A DNA stretch of 64,000 nucleotides from Schlegelella_A sp038231215 (lineage in GTDB: Bacteria > Pseudomonadota > Gammaproteobacteria > Burkholderiales > Burkholderiaceae_C). The position numbers and the translations under genes are program-made. Numbering within the stretch: the first letter of the stretch is position 1; each line of letters starts with the position of its first letter. The notes beneath the pieces were generated by a model. It had not been told where the DNA came from, did not search any database, and saw only the letters and a list, made by a program, of their open reading frames with translations. The stretch covers positions 1 to 64,000 of the forward strand of contig JBBRLS010000012.1 in NCBI GenBank assembly GCA_038231215.1, given 5' to 3'. Of the stretch, positions 1-8,050 are shown one piece after another.

Positions 1-468
1 CAGCATGTATTCGTAGAGGTCACCCTTGGTGTCGCGGTCCTCCATGGGCACGTGGTCGAGCAGGTCCACCACCTTGGCCAGCAGGGCTGGCGTGGGGATG
101 GTGAAGCGCGCGTCCTTCATGTGGGTGGCGTAGGTGCTGCCATTGCCGCCCAGCGTGCGCAGGAAGGGGAACACGTTCTCGCCCACCACCTGGTGCATCT
201 CGGCCGGCGCGAAGTTCTTGAAGCGCGACCAGCGCAGGTCGTCAAAGCTGCGGCCCTTGGCGTCTTGGCCGGTCGGAAACACGCGGTTTTCCATCGGGCG
301 CTTGAGCGCCAGCGCCTTGCCTTCCTCCAGCGTGTGCGCGTCGTCCAGGCGACGGATGAAGAGCAGATAGGTGATCTGCTCGATCACCTCCATCGGGTTG
401 GAGATGCCGCCGGTCCAGAAGGCATTCCAGATGGCATCGACTTGGCTGCGGAGTTCGCCGGTGAGCAT
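1..468 (-). CDS. hsdM: Type I restriction-modification methylase HsdM, N-terminal part (cut by window edge)
   Basis: The 156 visible codons read as an HsdM N-terminal helical domain: they start MLTGELRSQVDAIWNAFWTG and continue through ISNPMEVIEQITYLLFIRRLD, typical of the region that precedes the N6-adenine methyltransferase domain of type I systems. The catalytic NPPF motif would lie beyond position 1 and cannot be seen. HsdM works with HsdS and HsdR to methylate adenines at the host recognition site. The ATG at 468 is the only sensible start; the preceding protease gene stops 27 bases upstream on the same strand, so the genes may be co-transcribed. Base composition is visibly lower in GC than the rest of the window, in line with a mobile defence island. 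Confidence 0.9.
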   Translation of the reverse strand, partial: MLTGELRSQVDAIWNAFWTGGISNPMEVIEQITYLLFIRRLDDAHTLEEGKALALKRPMENRVFPTGQDAKGRSFDDLRWSRFKNFAPAEMHQVVGENVFPFLRTLGGNGSTYATHMKDARFTIPTPALLAKVVDLLDHVPMEDRDTKGDLYEYML

Positions 469-495
469 GCGGGGTTCTCGATTTTGAAAGTGAGT

Positions 496-3045
496 TCAGG
501 TGTTAACGACGACGGGCACGGCCGCCTGCGCTGCCACCTGTTGGGCAATGGGGGTGTAGAGGTCCACGTCGGTTTCCGGCGTGCGGATGGAGACGATGAG
601 GCTGTAGCGCGCTGGCAGGTCGTAGCGCTGTTGGGCTGGGCGTGTGCGCCACCAGCCCTTGGCAGGGTAGACGGCGATGAAGCCACGGTTGGCCAGCTCA
701 GCTGCGGCGCCCCGCCAGATGTCTTGGTGCAGCGAGCCACGATGACGTTGTCGGTCCCCAAGAAGCCAGTTCGGGTCCTTGGAATCGGTCGGGTCGCCAT
801 CGTCTTCGCGTTCGGCAGCAGCATTGATGCGTGCCACGAAGTCGTCGGTAGTCGCGTCGAGCGGCCGTTGAACATCGAAGCGCAAGCGGTGCGACGGATA
901 GTGGAACTTCGATGTCGTGCCGCGCGCCGACGGGTTGGGCTCGATGAAGTAGGACAGGGTCACCCACAGCTCTACTTTGGTGGCCGGTGGCAGCGAAAGC
1001 AATTCCTGCTTTGGCCAAGGCAGCGAGTGGAGATTCATGTCACGGCTGCTGATGGCCTTGCCCGTGATCTTTTGGAACGGGCGCACCATGTCTTCGACCA
1101 CCAAGGTCAGCGAGTTGCCGGCACTCCACAAGGCCCGCTCAAGGCTCGGTGCTCCCCAGCCGCAATGCCGAATCATTCGCACGTAGTCGGCCTTGCTCGC
1201 GTTGCCATTGCCGTTGCCCGGCAAGTAGGCGGCGCGCATGGCGGCCGTCCATTCAGCAGAGTGCACGATGAGCGCTCGAATCGTTTCGGGCCGTAGCGCG
1301 GGGTACGCCGCCATCAGCTGCGCAGCCATCCGGGCGCCGAGTGCCGATGCCGCGCTGGTGGCATTTGTCGTCGTGAACAGGCGCTCGAGCGGCAGGTTGT
1401 TCGTGGTCAGCAAGTGCAGGCTGGGGATGCCGATGGCGCCGAGCGCATCTTTGCCCACGTTGCCGCCTTCGAACACCACGTCGGGCTTCAAAGGCCACAC
1501 GGGCTCCCACTTCGCAGACGTGCTGGTGTAAGGGCTGAGGCCGCCCTGTGGCGCTACCGGCAGCGAGCTTTGAGCGTTCGCTTCGGTGATGACGACCTTT
1601 TCCGTGAACGCGCCGACAGTGAGTGCATTCCAGGCTTGACCCGGGTCTCGAACGCCATTGGTGCTCAAGCTCGCGGGGTAGTTGTTCCAGGCCTGGGGAT
1701 CGTCCGTGTTGCCGGCGCACAGAACGAACAGGCGGGGAAACTGCCCGTCGCCGTCGTAGTCACTGGCAAGCCGATCAACCGTGGCAGACCAGGCGGAAGG
1801 GCGCCCACGGTCTCGGTCGTCGCTCGATGTCACAGCCGACGTGAAGACGCGGGGGCGAGTCGGAGCGCTGACCTCTGGGCGACCGACTGCCTCGGCAAAC
1901 AGGTAGCCGTGTTGCCGGGATTCACCGGCATTGGCGCCTTGCTCTGGCGTGAGCTTCACCGACTCCAGGCGATGAGAGCCGAGGAGCGGCCCGTCTGATC
2001 CAAGCGCATCCGCCAGATCGCCCAGCACCACCAAGCCAGCCAGGCCAGTGCCATGGTTCGCAGTGTCGTCGACGCCCCAGGCTGGATTGACGGTGTGCAG
2101 GTCAGCGCTGGCGATGAAGGGCGACAAAAGGGGATGGCCCCGGTTGACGCCCGAGTCGAGCAGGCACACGCGAGGCGTTGAATCGTCGTCAGGAGCGACC
2201 GTCAATCGAGCGAGCGTCTCCTCGGCCCACTGCTGCTGCTCTTGCGGCTCCATGCAGTCGAAGAAGGCAGCCGTTTCCTTTGCGCGCCGCAGTTCGGCGA
2301 CGCAGTTCAGCGTCATCACCGATGTCGAGAACTGCTGTTGCGAGCCGTACATCAGAACGACCGTCCGCTCAGGGAAGTTGATCTGGTGCTCGCTGACCTG
2401 GCACTCGGCGAGGGTGGCCAATTTGCGGAAGTCTGAAACGACCCCATTGCGGTCGCCGCGCACAGGCAACCAGACCTCCCACCAAAAGGCTTCGGCGGTG
2501 TCTTGGGGCAGCAAGGCGGGGTCGTCGGTCCACATTGCGCGAACTTCGGCGCGGCGGATGGACGAGATCGTGTTCAGCAGCGCGTGGTGGTCGAAGGAGT
2601 CACCGTTGCGCTTCTTGCGGTCGGCCAGATAGTCTTCGACGTATTTCTCGAAATGATCGAGCTTCCCGTCAGGGACAAAGACGTTGGCGTACGTCGTACC
2701 GGCTTCCGTGCGGACGCTCAACACTTCGATCTTCTTACGTGCGTCCTTCCCGACTTCGCTGCCGAGGCTTTCGAATGCCAGGGCAACGTCAGGCATGCCC
2801 GCAAACTGAACTTGAAGGCCCAAGCCGCTTTCGAGCCCCTGCTCCTGCTGGGCAGCCACCACCTGCTGCGCAACTGGCTTCAAAGCGACCAGCTGGGTTT
2901 TGAGAGATGTGCCGTGTTGAGCGCGGTCGAGCGCCGGGACTTCGGGTGTGCCGCCGCCGCCAAGCGAAGGCGCCGTGAATGCCTGCGCCGCCGACGTGTT
3001 CGTCAGAACGAGATGGGGGCGTCTATCTTGTGGTTGATCCGGCAT
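496..3045 (-). CDS. ietS: S8 (subtilisin-like) serine protease of an IetAS-type anti-phage system
   Basis: Subtilisin-fold protease of about 850 residues. Numbered from an upstream GTG at 3084, the triad is Asp310 (LLDSG), His344 (NHGTGLAG) and Ser577 (TNATSAASA), with Asn459 (CAGNT) as oxyanion residue. About 300 residues precede the catalytic domain and about 250 follow it, with no signal peptide, so it should act in the cytoplasm. It directly follows an AAA ATPase gene, and this ATPase-protease pair matches the IetA/IetS defence system from large-scale defence-gene screens. I place the start at the ATG at 3045, which leaves a 23-base overlap with the ATPase; the GTG at 3084 is possible, and neither has a clear Shine-Dalgarno. 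The phage trigger and protease target are not evident from sequence. Confidence 0.85.
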   Translation of the reverse strand: MPDQPQDRRPHLVLTNTSAAQAFTAPSLGGGGTPEVPALDRAQHGTSLKTQLVALKPVAQQVVAAQQEQGLESGLGLQVQFAGMPDVALAFESLGSEVGKDARKKIEVLSVRTEAGTTYANVFVPDGKLDHFEKYVEDYLADRKKRNGDSFDHHALLNTISSIRRAEVRAMWTDDPALLPQDTAEAFWWEVWLPVRGDRNGVVSDFRKLATLAECQVSEHQINFPERTVVLMYGSQQQFSTSVMTLNCVAELRRAKETAAFFDCMEPQEQQQWAEETLARLTVAPDDDSTPRVCLLDSGVNRGHPLLSPFIASADLHTVNPAWGVDDTANHGTGLAGLVVLGDLADALGSDGPLLGSHRLESVKLTPEQGANAGESRQHGYLFAEAVGRPEVSAPTRPRVFTSAVTSSDDRDRGRPSAWSATVDRLASDYDGDGQFPRLFVLCAGNTDDPQAWNNYPASLSTNGVRDPGQAWNALTVGAFTEKVVITEANAQSSLPVAPQGGLSPYTSTSAKWEPVWPLKPDVVFEGGNVGKDALGAIGIPSLHLLTTNNLPLERLFTTTNATSAASALGARMAAQLMAAYPALRPETIRALIVHSAEWTAAMRAAYLPGNGNGNASKADYVRMIRHCGWGAPSLERALWSAGNSLTLVVEDMVRPFQKITGKAISSRDMNLHSLPWPKQELLSLPPATKVELWVTLSYFIEPNPSARGTTSKFHYPSHRLRFDVQRPLDATTDDFVARINAAAEREDDGDPTDSKDPNWLLGDRQRHRGSLHQDIWRGAAAELANRGFIAVYPAKGWWRTRPAQQRYDLPARYSLIVSIRTPETDVDLYTPIAQQVAAQAAVPVVVNT

Positions 3046-4063
3046 GGCTGGACGAGTGCTTTGTGTTTTGTGCCAGCTTTGCACTGATGAGGCGGCGCTC
3101 CTCTAACGCTCGCCTCAGCTCGGCTGGTTGCACTTTCGTCTGGTCGTGCAGGATCGCGTCCTTGATGGCGGCGTCGACTGCACGACAAATCTCGGCATGG
3201 CTCAGCCCTTCGGCCTGACCAAGTAGCGCGTCCTTTCGGAACGGCTTGGGTGCGAAGAAACCCAGGCGCGAGCGAATCAAATTCGTGGCTTGCGCTGGCG
3301 ATGGAAGGTGGTACTCCACCACATCGTCGAACCGCCTGAAAAGGGCGTAGTCAAGAACATCGCCGTGGTTTGTCGCGGCGATGATCAGGCTGTTCGATGT
3401 GTCCTGCTCGATCATCTGCAGGAAACTGTTCAGCACGCGGCGAATTTCGCCCACGTCATTTGCCATCCCGCGCTGCGAACCGATGGCGTCGAATTCATCG
3501 AAAAAATATACGCCTCGAATGTCGGTGACCGCATCGAACACCTGGCGAAGTTTTGAAGCCGTTTCGCCCATGAACTTTGTAATGAGGGAATCGAGCCGAA
3601 CCAGGAACAGCGGGATACCCAGTTCTCCGGCCAAGGCGGAAGCGGTCATGGTCTTGCCCGTGCCGGGGGGACCGACGAGCAGCAGTTTGCGGCGCGGCGC
3701 CAAGCCATGTTCCTTGATGCGCGCCAACTGGCGCTGCTCCTTGAGCACGCGCTGAAGCTGGTTCGAAGCTACTTCGTCCAGCACCATGTCGCCCAGCCGG
3801 TTGGCAGGGTGGGACACCTTCAGCAAGCTGGCCAACTCGCCGCGCGGCTTGTTAGCACTGCCGATGGCGACCAGCTTGCCTGACGCGTCTCGACCAACGC
3901 GCGCCTTGGCGGCGTCGATCATCTCGCGCAGTTCTTCGGCGAGCTTGCCATGTCCCAACTTCGCTTCATGCGCGGCAACCTGCATCGCGACGGACAAGAA
4001 CTGACCATCATCGCGACTGATGTGCGACTTGATGAGCGCCTTGAGTTGGTCGGAGCTGGCCAC
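3023..4063 (-). CDS. ietA: AAA+ ATPase partner of the S8 protease (IetA-like)
   Basis: 346-residue AAA+ ATPase. Walker A is GPPGTGKT (residues 131-138), Walker B is FFDEFDA (187-193), and RRFDD at 243-247 supplies the arginine finger. The 100-residue N-terminal part is helical and has no recognisable domain. The start is GTG at 4063, because the nearest upstream ATG runs straight into a stop. The 3' end overlaps the protease gene, so the two are translationally linked. In this family the ATPase is thought to sense or unfold a target and license the protease; that role is inferred from family precedent. The ATPase alone resembles many AAA proteins, and the pairing with a neighbouring S8 protease makes the identification. 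Confidence 0.85.
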   Translation of the reverse strand: MASSDQLKALIKSHISRDDGQFLSVAMQVAAHEAKLGHGKLAEELREMIDAAKARVGRDASGKLVAIGSANKPRGELASLLKVSHPANRLGDMVLDEVASNQLQRVLKEQRQLARIKEHGLAPRRKLLLVGPPGTGKTMTASALAGELGIPLFLVRLDSLITKFMGETASKLRQVFDAVTDIRGVYFFDEFDAIGSQRGMANDVGEIRRVLNSFLQMIEQDTSNSLIIAATNHGDVLDYALFRRFDDVVEYHLPSPAQATNLIRSRLGFFAPKPFRKDALLGQAEGLSHAEICRAVDAAIKDAILHDQTKVQPAELRRALEERRLISAKLAQNTKHSSSHAGSTTR

Positions 4064-4221
4064 GAGAGGGTCACATTGGCGGATTGGTCATGGGACTATT
4101 TTGCCTGCTTACGCTTCTGCTTACCGCATGGGTCAGCCCTTAGCCGACGGCCGGAAAAGAGGGCTAGATCGAGTCACTGCGCATGGTCTGCGCTTCCAGC
4201 GCAGCCTCCAGGCGAGCACCG

Positions 4222-5547
4222 TCAAGCCTTCGCCACCGCGACCTCCCCCAACCGAGTCGTATACCGCGGCGACCTACGCTCCTGCCTCGACGCATTCGCA
4301 CTCCGCGCACTCCCGCCCTTCTTCGCTGCGCTCGCAATGCTCACCGCATCCAACCCGAACCTCTCATTCAGCGCGTCCACCGTCGCCATCAGATCCCTCC
4401 GCCCATCCGGTTGCACCACAAGCTCCGGCTCGTCGAACAGCTCCAGGCAGCCCTGCTGCTCCCGCTTCTCGCTCTGCAACTCCACCAGCATCACCCCCGC
4501 CTTCGCGTATCGATACCCCGGCCGATAGATCCCACGCAGCGCCGTGACCGCCGCATTCACCAGCGCACGCGTGTCGGCGGTAGGCCGCGGCAAGGGCAGG
4601 GTGGCCGTCGGCGCGTGCTGGCGATCGTTCCTCCGATACGGGCTGGTCGCGATGAACACCTGCACCGCGCCGCACGCGCCTTGCTGCGCGCGCAATCGCC
4701 TCGCCACGCGGGTGGCGAAGCCGCTCACCACCTCCACGAGCTCCGGCAGATCCGTCACCGGGTTGCCGAACGATCGCGAGCACAGGATCTGCTGCCGGGC
4801 CGGCGGGTCGTCGTCGACCTCCGGGCAGGGCGTGCCCTGCAGCTCGCGCACGGTCTTCTGCATGACGATGCTGAACTGCCGGCCCAGGGTGGCGGCGTCG
4901 GCACGCTTCAGGTCGAGCACGGTGCGAATGCCCATGTCGTGCAGCTTCGGCGCGGTCTTGCGGCCGATGCCCCAGACGTCGCCGACGTCGGTGCGGCGCA
5001 TCACCTCGTCGAGCTCGTGCGGACCGAGCGTTCCGAAATCGCAGACCTGCGCCAACTCCCGCGCGTAGCTCCCCGGCTTGCGCTCGGCCATCTTGGCCAC
5101 GTGGTTGGCCAGCTTGGCCAGGGTCTTGGTCGGCGCGAAGCCGACGCTGGTGGGCAGCCCTAACCATCGCAGCACCTGGCGACGCAGCTCGCGGCCCGTG
5201 GCGACACGATCGCCCGGCATGCCGTCGAAGTCGAGGAAGCACTCGTCGATGCTGTAGATCTCCTGCCGCGGCGCGTAGGCGGCAGCGAGGGCCATCATGC
5301 GGCTCGACATGTCGCCGTAGAGCTCGAAGTTGGCAGAGAGGGCGAGCAGGCCGGCGCTGCGCGCCAGGTGCTTGACCTCGAACCACGGCTGGGCCATCTT
5401 CACGCCCAGAGCCTTGGCCTCGTCGCTGCGGGCGATGCACGCGCCGTCGTTGTTGGAGAGCACGACCACGGGCTTGCCGATCAGCGCCGGGCGAAACACG
5501 CGCTCGCAGCTGACGTACATGTTGTTCACGTCGACCAGCGCGAACAT
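4222..5547 (-). CDS. umuC: Translesion DNA polymerase V catalytic subunit UmuC
   Basis: Y-family polymerase of 441 residues, close to the usual UmuC length. The three catalytic acidic residues are present: Asp6 in FALVDVNNMYVSCE, and Asp101-Glu102 in YSIDECFLDFD. The conserved C-terminal SPRYTTR segment is present too, so the protein looks complete. It bypasses DNA lesions in error-prone fashion when complexed with cleaved UmuD. The gene lies 9 bases after umuD on the same strand and should be co-transcribed from the SOS-controlled promoter near 6078. It abuts the defence island at 1-4063; the 158 bases between them hold no gene I can support. Confidence 0.97.
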   Translation of the reverse strand: MFALVDVNNMYVSCERVFRPALIGKPVVVLSNNDGACIARSDEAKALGVKMAQPWFEVKHLARSAGLLALSANFELYGDMSSRMMALAAAYAPRQEIYSIDECFLDFDGMPGDRVATGRELRRQVLRWLGLPTSVGFAPTKTLAKLANHVAKMAERKPGSYARELAQVCDFGTLGPHELDEVMRRTDVGDVWGIGRKTAPKLHDMGIRTVLDLKRADAATLGRQFSIVMQKTVRELQGTPCPEVDDDPPARQQILCSRSFGNPVTDLPELVEVVSGFATRVARRLRAQQGACGAVQVFIATSPYRRNDRQHAPTATLPLPRPTADTRALVNAAVTALRGIYRPGYRYAKAGVMLVELQSEKREQQGCLELFDEPELVVQPDGRRDLMATVDALNERFGLDAVSIASAAKKGGSARSANASRQERRSPRYTTRLGEVAVAKA

Positions 5548-5556
5548 GGGTCGGAC

Positions 5557-5970
5557 CTACATCGAGACCTGCTTCACCACGTGCGTGACGACGCCCCAGA
5601 TGTCGAAGGCGTCATCTGCGTCGCCGGCCCACACGTCGGCCACCGAAGGGTCGGTGGCCTGCAGGCCGAGCGCTTCGCCGCTCTTGCAGAGGCGCCGGCA
5701 GAGAAACTCGTCGTGCCGCACGGCGATCACCACCTGTCCGTGGCCGGCCTCGAGGGCGCGGTCCACCAGGGCGAGATCACCGTCGTCGATGCCGGCCTCG
5801 CGCATGGCCGAGCCCGCGATGCGCACGAGAAAGGCCGCCTCGGGGTGGAGGATCAGGATCTCGTTGAGGTCGAGCCGGCCAAAGCCGCTCTCGCCCGCCG
5901 CGGAGCCGAAGGTGAGCGCGACGCGCGAGCGCGGCGCGGCCGACGAGGTGGTGCGGCTCTCACGCAGCAT
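5557..5970 (-). CDS. umuD: UmuD-like S24-family protein with substituted catalytic dyad
   Basis: 137 residues, aligning end to end with E. coli UmuD (139 residues) through RLDLNEIL, HPEAAFLV, AGIDDGDLALVD and WGVVTHVVK. Three activation features differ. The catalytic Ser60 region GDSM reads GSAM, so Ala55 occupies the serine position. Lys97 of VKKL is replaced by Arg92 in CRRL. The Cys-Gly or Ala-Gly cleavage bond is absent at the aligned place; an Ala-Gly pair lies a few residues further on. Normally RecA filaments stimulate UmuD to cut itself, giving UmuD' that activates UmuC. This version probably cannot self-cleave. The ATG at 5970 follows immediately after the in-frame stop of a 28-codon leader ORF. 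Confidence 0.9.
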   Translation of the reverse strand: MLRESRTTSSAAPRSRVALTFGSAAGESGFGRLDLNEILILHPEAAFLVRIAGSAMREAGIDDGDLALVDRALEAGHGQVVIAVRHDEFLCRRLCKSGEALGLQATDPSVADVWAGDADDAFDIWGVVTHVVKQVSM

Positions 5971-6057
5971 TCAGAACCACGACCACACGCGCCGCATCCA
6001 GCGGGGCAGGTGATTCGGGCTCGGGGTGTAGGTGTAGCGGGGCGAGGCGTGGTGCAT
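5971..6057 (-). CDS. 28-residue leader ORF upstream of and in frame with umuD
   Basis: This short ORF starts at ATG 6057 behind a good Shine-Dalgarno (AGGAG in GCAGGAGACC) and ends in TGA, which is directly followed by the umuD ATG in the same frame. The peptide begins MHHASPRYTYTP and ends RRVWSWF; it is rich in aromatic and basic residues. UmuD itself has no obvious ribosome binding site of its own, so its translation may depend on ribosomes terminating here. It could be a coupling leader peptide, a genuine small protein, or an N-terminal extension closed by a single stop codon. I do not recognise the peptide. Confidence 0.5.
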   Translation of the reverse strand: MHHASPRYTYTPSPNHLPRWMRRVWSWF

Positions 6058-6077
6058 GTCGGTCTCCTGCGAGCGGC

Positions 6078-6097
6078 TACTGTACATAACACCAGTA
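6078..6097 (-). promoter_or_regulatory. LexA (SOS) box upstream of umuDC
   Basis: TACTGTACATAACACCAGTA matches the enterobacterial LexA consensus at 15 of 20 positions, including CTGT at one end and CAGTA at the other with N8 spacing (one mismatch in ACAG). It lies 21 bases upstream of the leader ORF and 108 bases upstream of umuD. DNA damage is therefore expected to induce the leader, umuD and umuC together. Confidence 0.75.
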
Positions 6098-6119
6098 TCG
6101 TCCGCAAGAGGCCCGAACG

Positions 6120-7130
6120 CTACTTGCGCGTGTAGATCTGGTCGAACACGCCGCCGTCGGCGAAGTGCGTCTTCTGCGCCTTCGCCCAGCCGCCGAAGGT
6201 GTCGTCGATGGTGAAGAGCGCGATCTTCGGGAACTGCGCGGCGTGCTTCGCTGCGACCTGCGCATCGATCGGCCGGTAGAAGTTGCGCGCCGCGATCTCC
6301 TGGCCTTCGGGCGTGTAGAGGTACTCGAGGTAGGCCTGGGCGAGGGCGCGCGTGCCGTGCCGGTCGACCGTCTTGTCGACCACCGCGACCGGCGGCTCGG
6401 CCAGGATCGAGACCGGCGGGTAGACGATCTCGAACTTGTCGGCGCCGAACTCCTTGCGCGACAGCCGGGCCTCGTTTTCCCAGGCGAGCAGCACGTCGCC
6501 GACGCCGCGCTCGGCGAAGGTCACGGTCGAACCGCGCGCGCCGGAGTCGAGCACGGGCACGTTGGAGAACAGCCTGGCCATGAAGTCTTTCGCCTTCGCG
6601 TCGTTGCCGCCGGGTTGCTTCAAGGCGAAGCCGTAGGCCGCGAGGTAGCCCCAGCGCGCGCCGCCCGAGGTCTTGGGATTGGCGGTGATGACCGAGACGC
6701 CGGGCTTGACCAGGTCGTCCCAGTTGCGGATGCCTTTCGGGTTGCCCTTGCGCACGACGAAGACGTAGGTCGAGGTGTAGGGCGAGCTGTTGTGCGGCAG
6801 GCGCGTCTGCCAGTCGGGCGAAAGCAGCCTGGCGCGCGCGGCGATCTCGTCGATGTCGTAAGCGAGCGCCAGGGTGACGACGTCGGCCTCGAGGCCGTCG
6901 ATCACCGAGCGGGCCTGCTTGCCGGAGCCGCCGTGCGACGACTTGACCGAGACGGTGTCGCCGGTCTTCGCCTTCCAGTACTTCGCGAAGGCGGCGTTGT
7001 ATTCCTGGTAGAGCTCGCGCGTCGGGTCGTAGGAGACGTTGAGAAGGGTCACTTCCCTGGCCACGGCCGCCAGAGGCAAGGCAGCGGCCAGCGAGACGAT
7101 GAGCGCGGCGCGGCGGGAAAGAAAGGGCAT
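6120..7130 (-). CDS. sbp: Periplasmic sulfate-binding protein (sulfate ABC transporter)
   Basis: 336 residues from the ATG at 7130, starting with a short signal peptide (MPFLSRRAALIVSLAAALPLAAVA). The mature protein shows Sbp/CysP hallmarks: LLNVSYDPTRELYQEYN, KSSHGGSGKQARSV, ANPKTSGGARW, and the C-terminal FTIDDTFGGW. It captures sulfate (or thiosulfate) in the periplasm for the CysTWA transporter, whose genes are not in this window. It is divergent from cysHDN, so uptake and reduction genes share a 110-base control region. I saw no clear CysB site there. A longer upstream frame exists, but it would destroy the signal peptide. Confidence 0.93.
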   Translation of the reverse strand: MPFLSRRAALIVSLAAALPLAAVAREVTLLNVSYDPTRELYQEYNAAFAKYWKAKTGDTVSVKSSHGGSGKQARSVIDGLEADVVTLALAYDIDEIAARARLLSPDWQTRLPHNSSPYTSTYVFVVRKGNPKGIRNWDDLVKPGVSVITANPKTSGGARWGYLAAYGFALKQPGGNDAKAKDFMARLFSNVPVLDSGARGSTVTFAERGVGDVLLAWENEARLSRKEFGADKFEIVYPPVSILAEPPVAVVDKTVDRHGTRALAQAYLEYLYTPEGQEIAARNFYRPIDAQVAAKHAAQFPKIALFTIDDTFGGWAKAQKTHFADGGVFDQIYTRK

Positions 7131-7240
7131 GACGATCCAGATCGGCTGGAGAAGGGGCGCGAGCTTAATGAGGCAGGCTCGCGCCGCCAACGACGCGATT
7201 CGATGATCCATATGCACTTCTTACCGGATCGTCTATCGGC

Positions 7241-8050
7241 ATGAAAAGCAAGTCGTTGCCCGAGGCGCGCGCATTGCCTACAGTCTCGGCCTCCATGGGA
7301 ATCGACCTTCACGCGTCCGAGCCGATCGAAAGCGAGCTCGCCGAGCGCCTCCGCGCGATCGCCACCCGCCACGCCCGGCCGGTCCTGGCTTCGAGCCTGG
7401 GCGCCGAGGACATGGTGTTGCTCGACGCGATCGCCCGGGCCGATGTGGCGATCGACGTCTTCGTCATCGACACCGGCCGCCTGCACGACGAGACGCTGCA
7501 GCTTCTCGAAACGGCGCGCCTTCGCTACGGCCGCGCCATCGAGGTGTTTCGCCCGCTCGAGGCAAGCGTCGAGGGCTTCGTCCGCGACCATGGCCTGAAC
7601 GGCTTCTACGATGGAGTCGCCGAGCGGCATCTCTGCTGCGGCATCCGCAAGGTCGAGCCGCTGGCGCGTGCGCTTGCCGGTCGCGATGCATGGCTCACGG
7701 GACAGCGCCGCGCCCAGGGTCCGGAGCGCGCGTCCCTGGCGCTCGAAGAGACCGATCTCGACCGCGGCATCGCCAAGTACAACCCGCTCGTCGACTGGTC
7801 CGACGAAGCGCTCTGGGGCTACGTCGAGCGTCACGACGTGCCGGTCAACGCGCTGCATGCGCGTGGCTACCCCTCGATCGGCTGCGAGCCCTGCACGCGC
7901 GCCATCCGCCCCGGCGAAGACGCGCGCGCTGGCCGCTGGTGGTGGGAGCGCGGCACGGCCAAGGAATGCGGCCTGCACCCGCCGGCGATCGTCGTCGAGC
8001 ACACGACATCCAATGTCGCATCGACCGTGTCGGCTTCGGGAGCCGCCTGA
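7241..8050 (+). CDS. cysH: Adenylyl-sulfate (APS/PAPS) reductase CysH
   Basis: 269-residue reductase that converts activated sulfate to sulfite in assimilation. It carries the paired cysteines of the iron-sulfur type: Cys132-Cys133 (HLCCGIRK) and Cys215/Cys218 (GCEPC). These bind a [4Fe-4S] cluster and point to use of APS rather than PAPS. The catalytic C-terminal ECGLH (Cys243) is present. Its stop overlaps the cysD start (TGATG), so the three cys genes are translationally coupled. The N-terminal 20 residues are poorly conserved, and a start at the internal methionine at residue 19 is possible. Confidence 0.93.
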   Translation: MKSKSLPEARALPTVSASMGIDLHASEPIESELAERLRAIATRHARPVLASSLGAEDMVLLDAIARADVAIDVFVIDTGRLHDETLQLLETARLRYGRAIEVFRPLEASVEGFVRDHGLNGFYDGVAERHLCCGIRKVEPLARALAGRDAWLTGQRRAQGPERASLALEETDLDRGIAKYNPLVDWSDEALWGYVERHDVPVNALHARGYPSIGCEPCTRAIRPGEDARAGRWWWERGTAKECGLHPPAIVVEHTTSNVASTVSASGAA

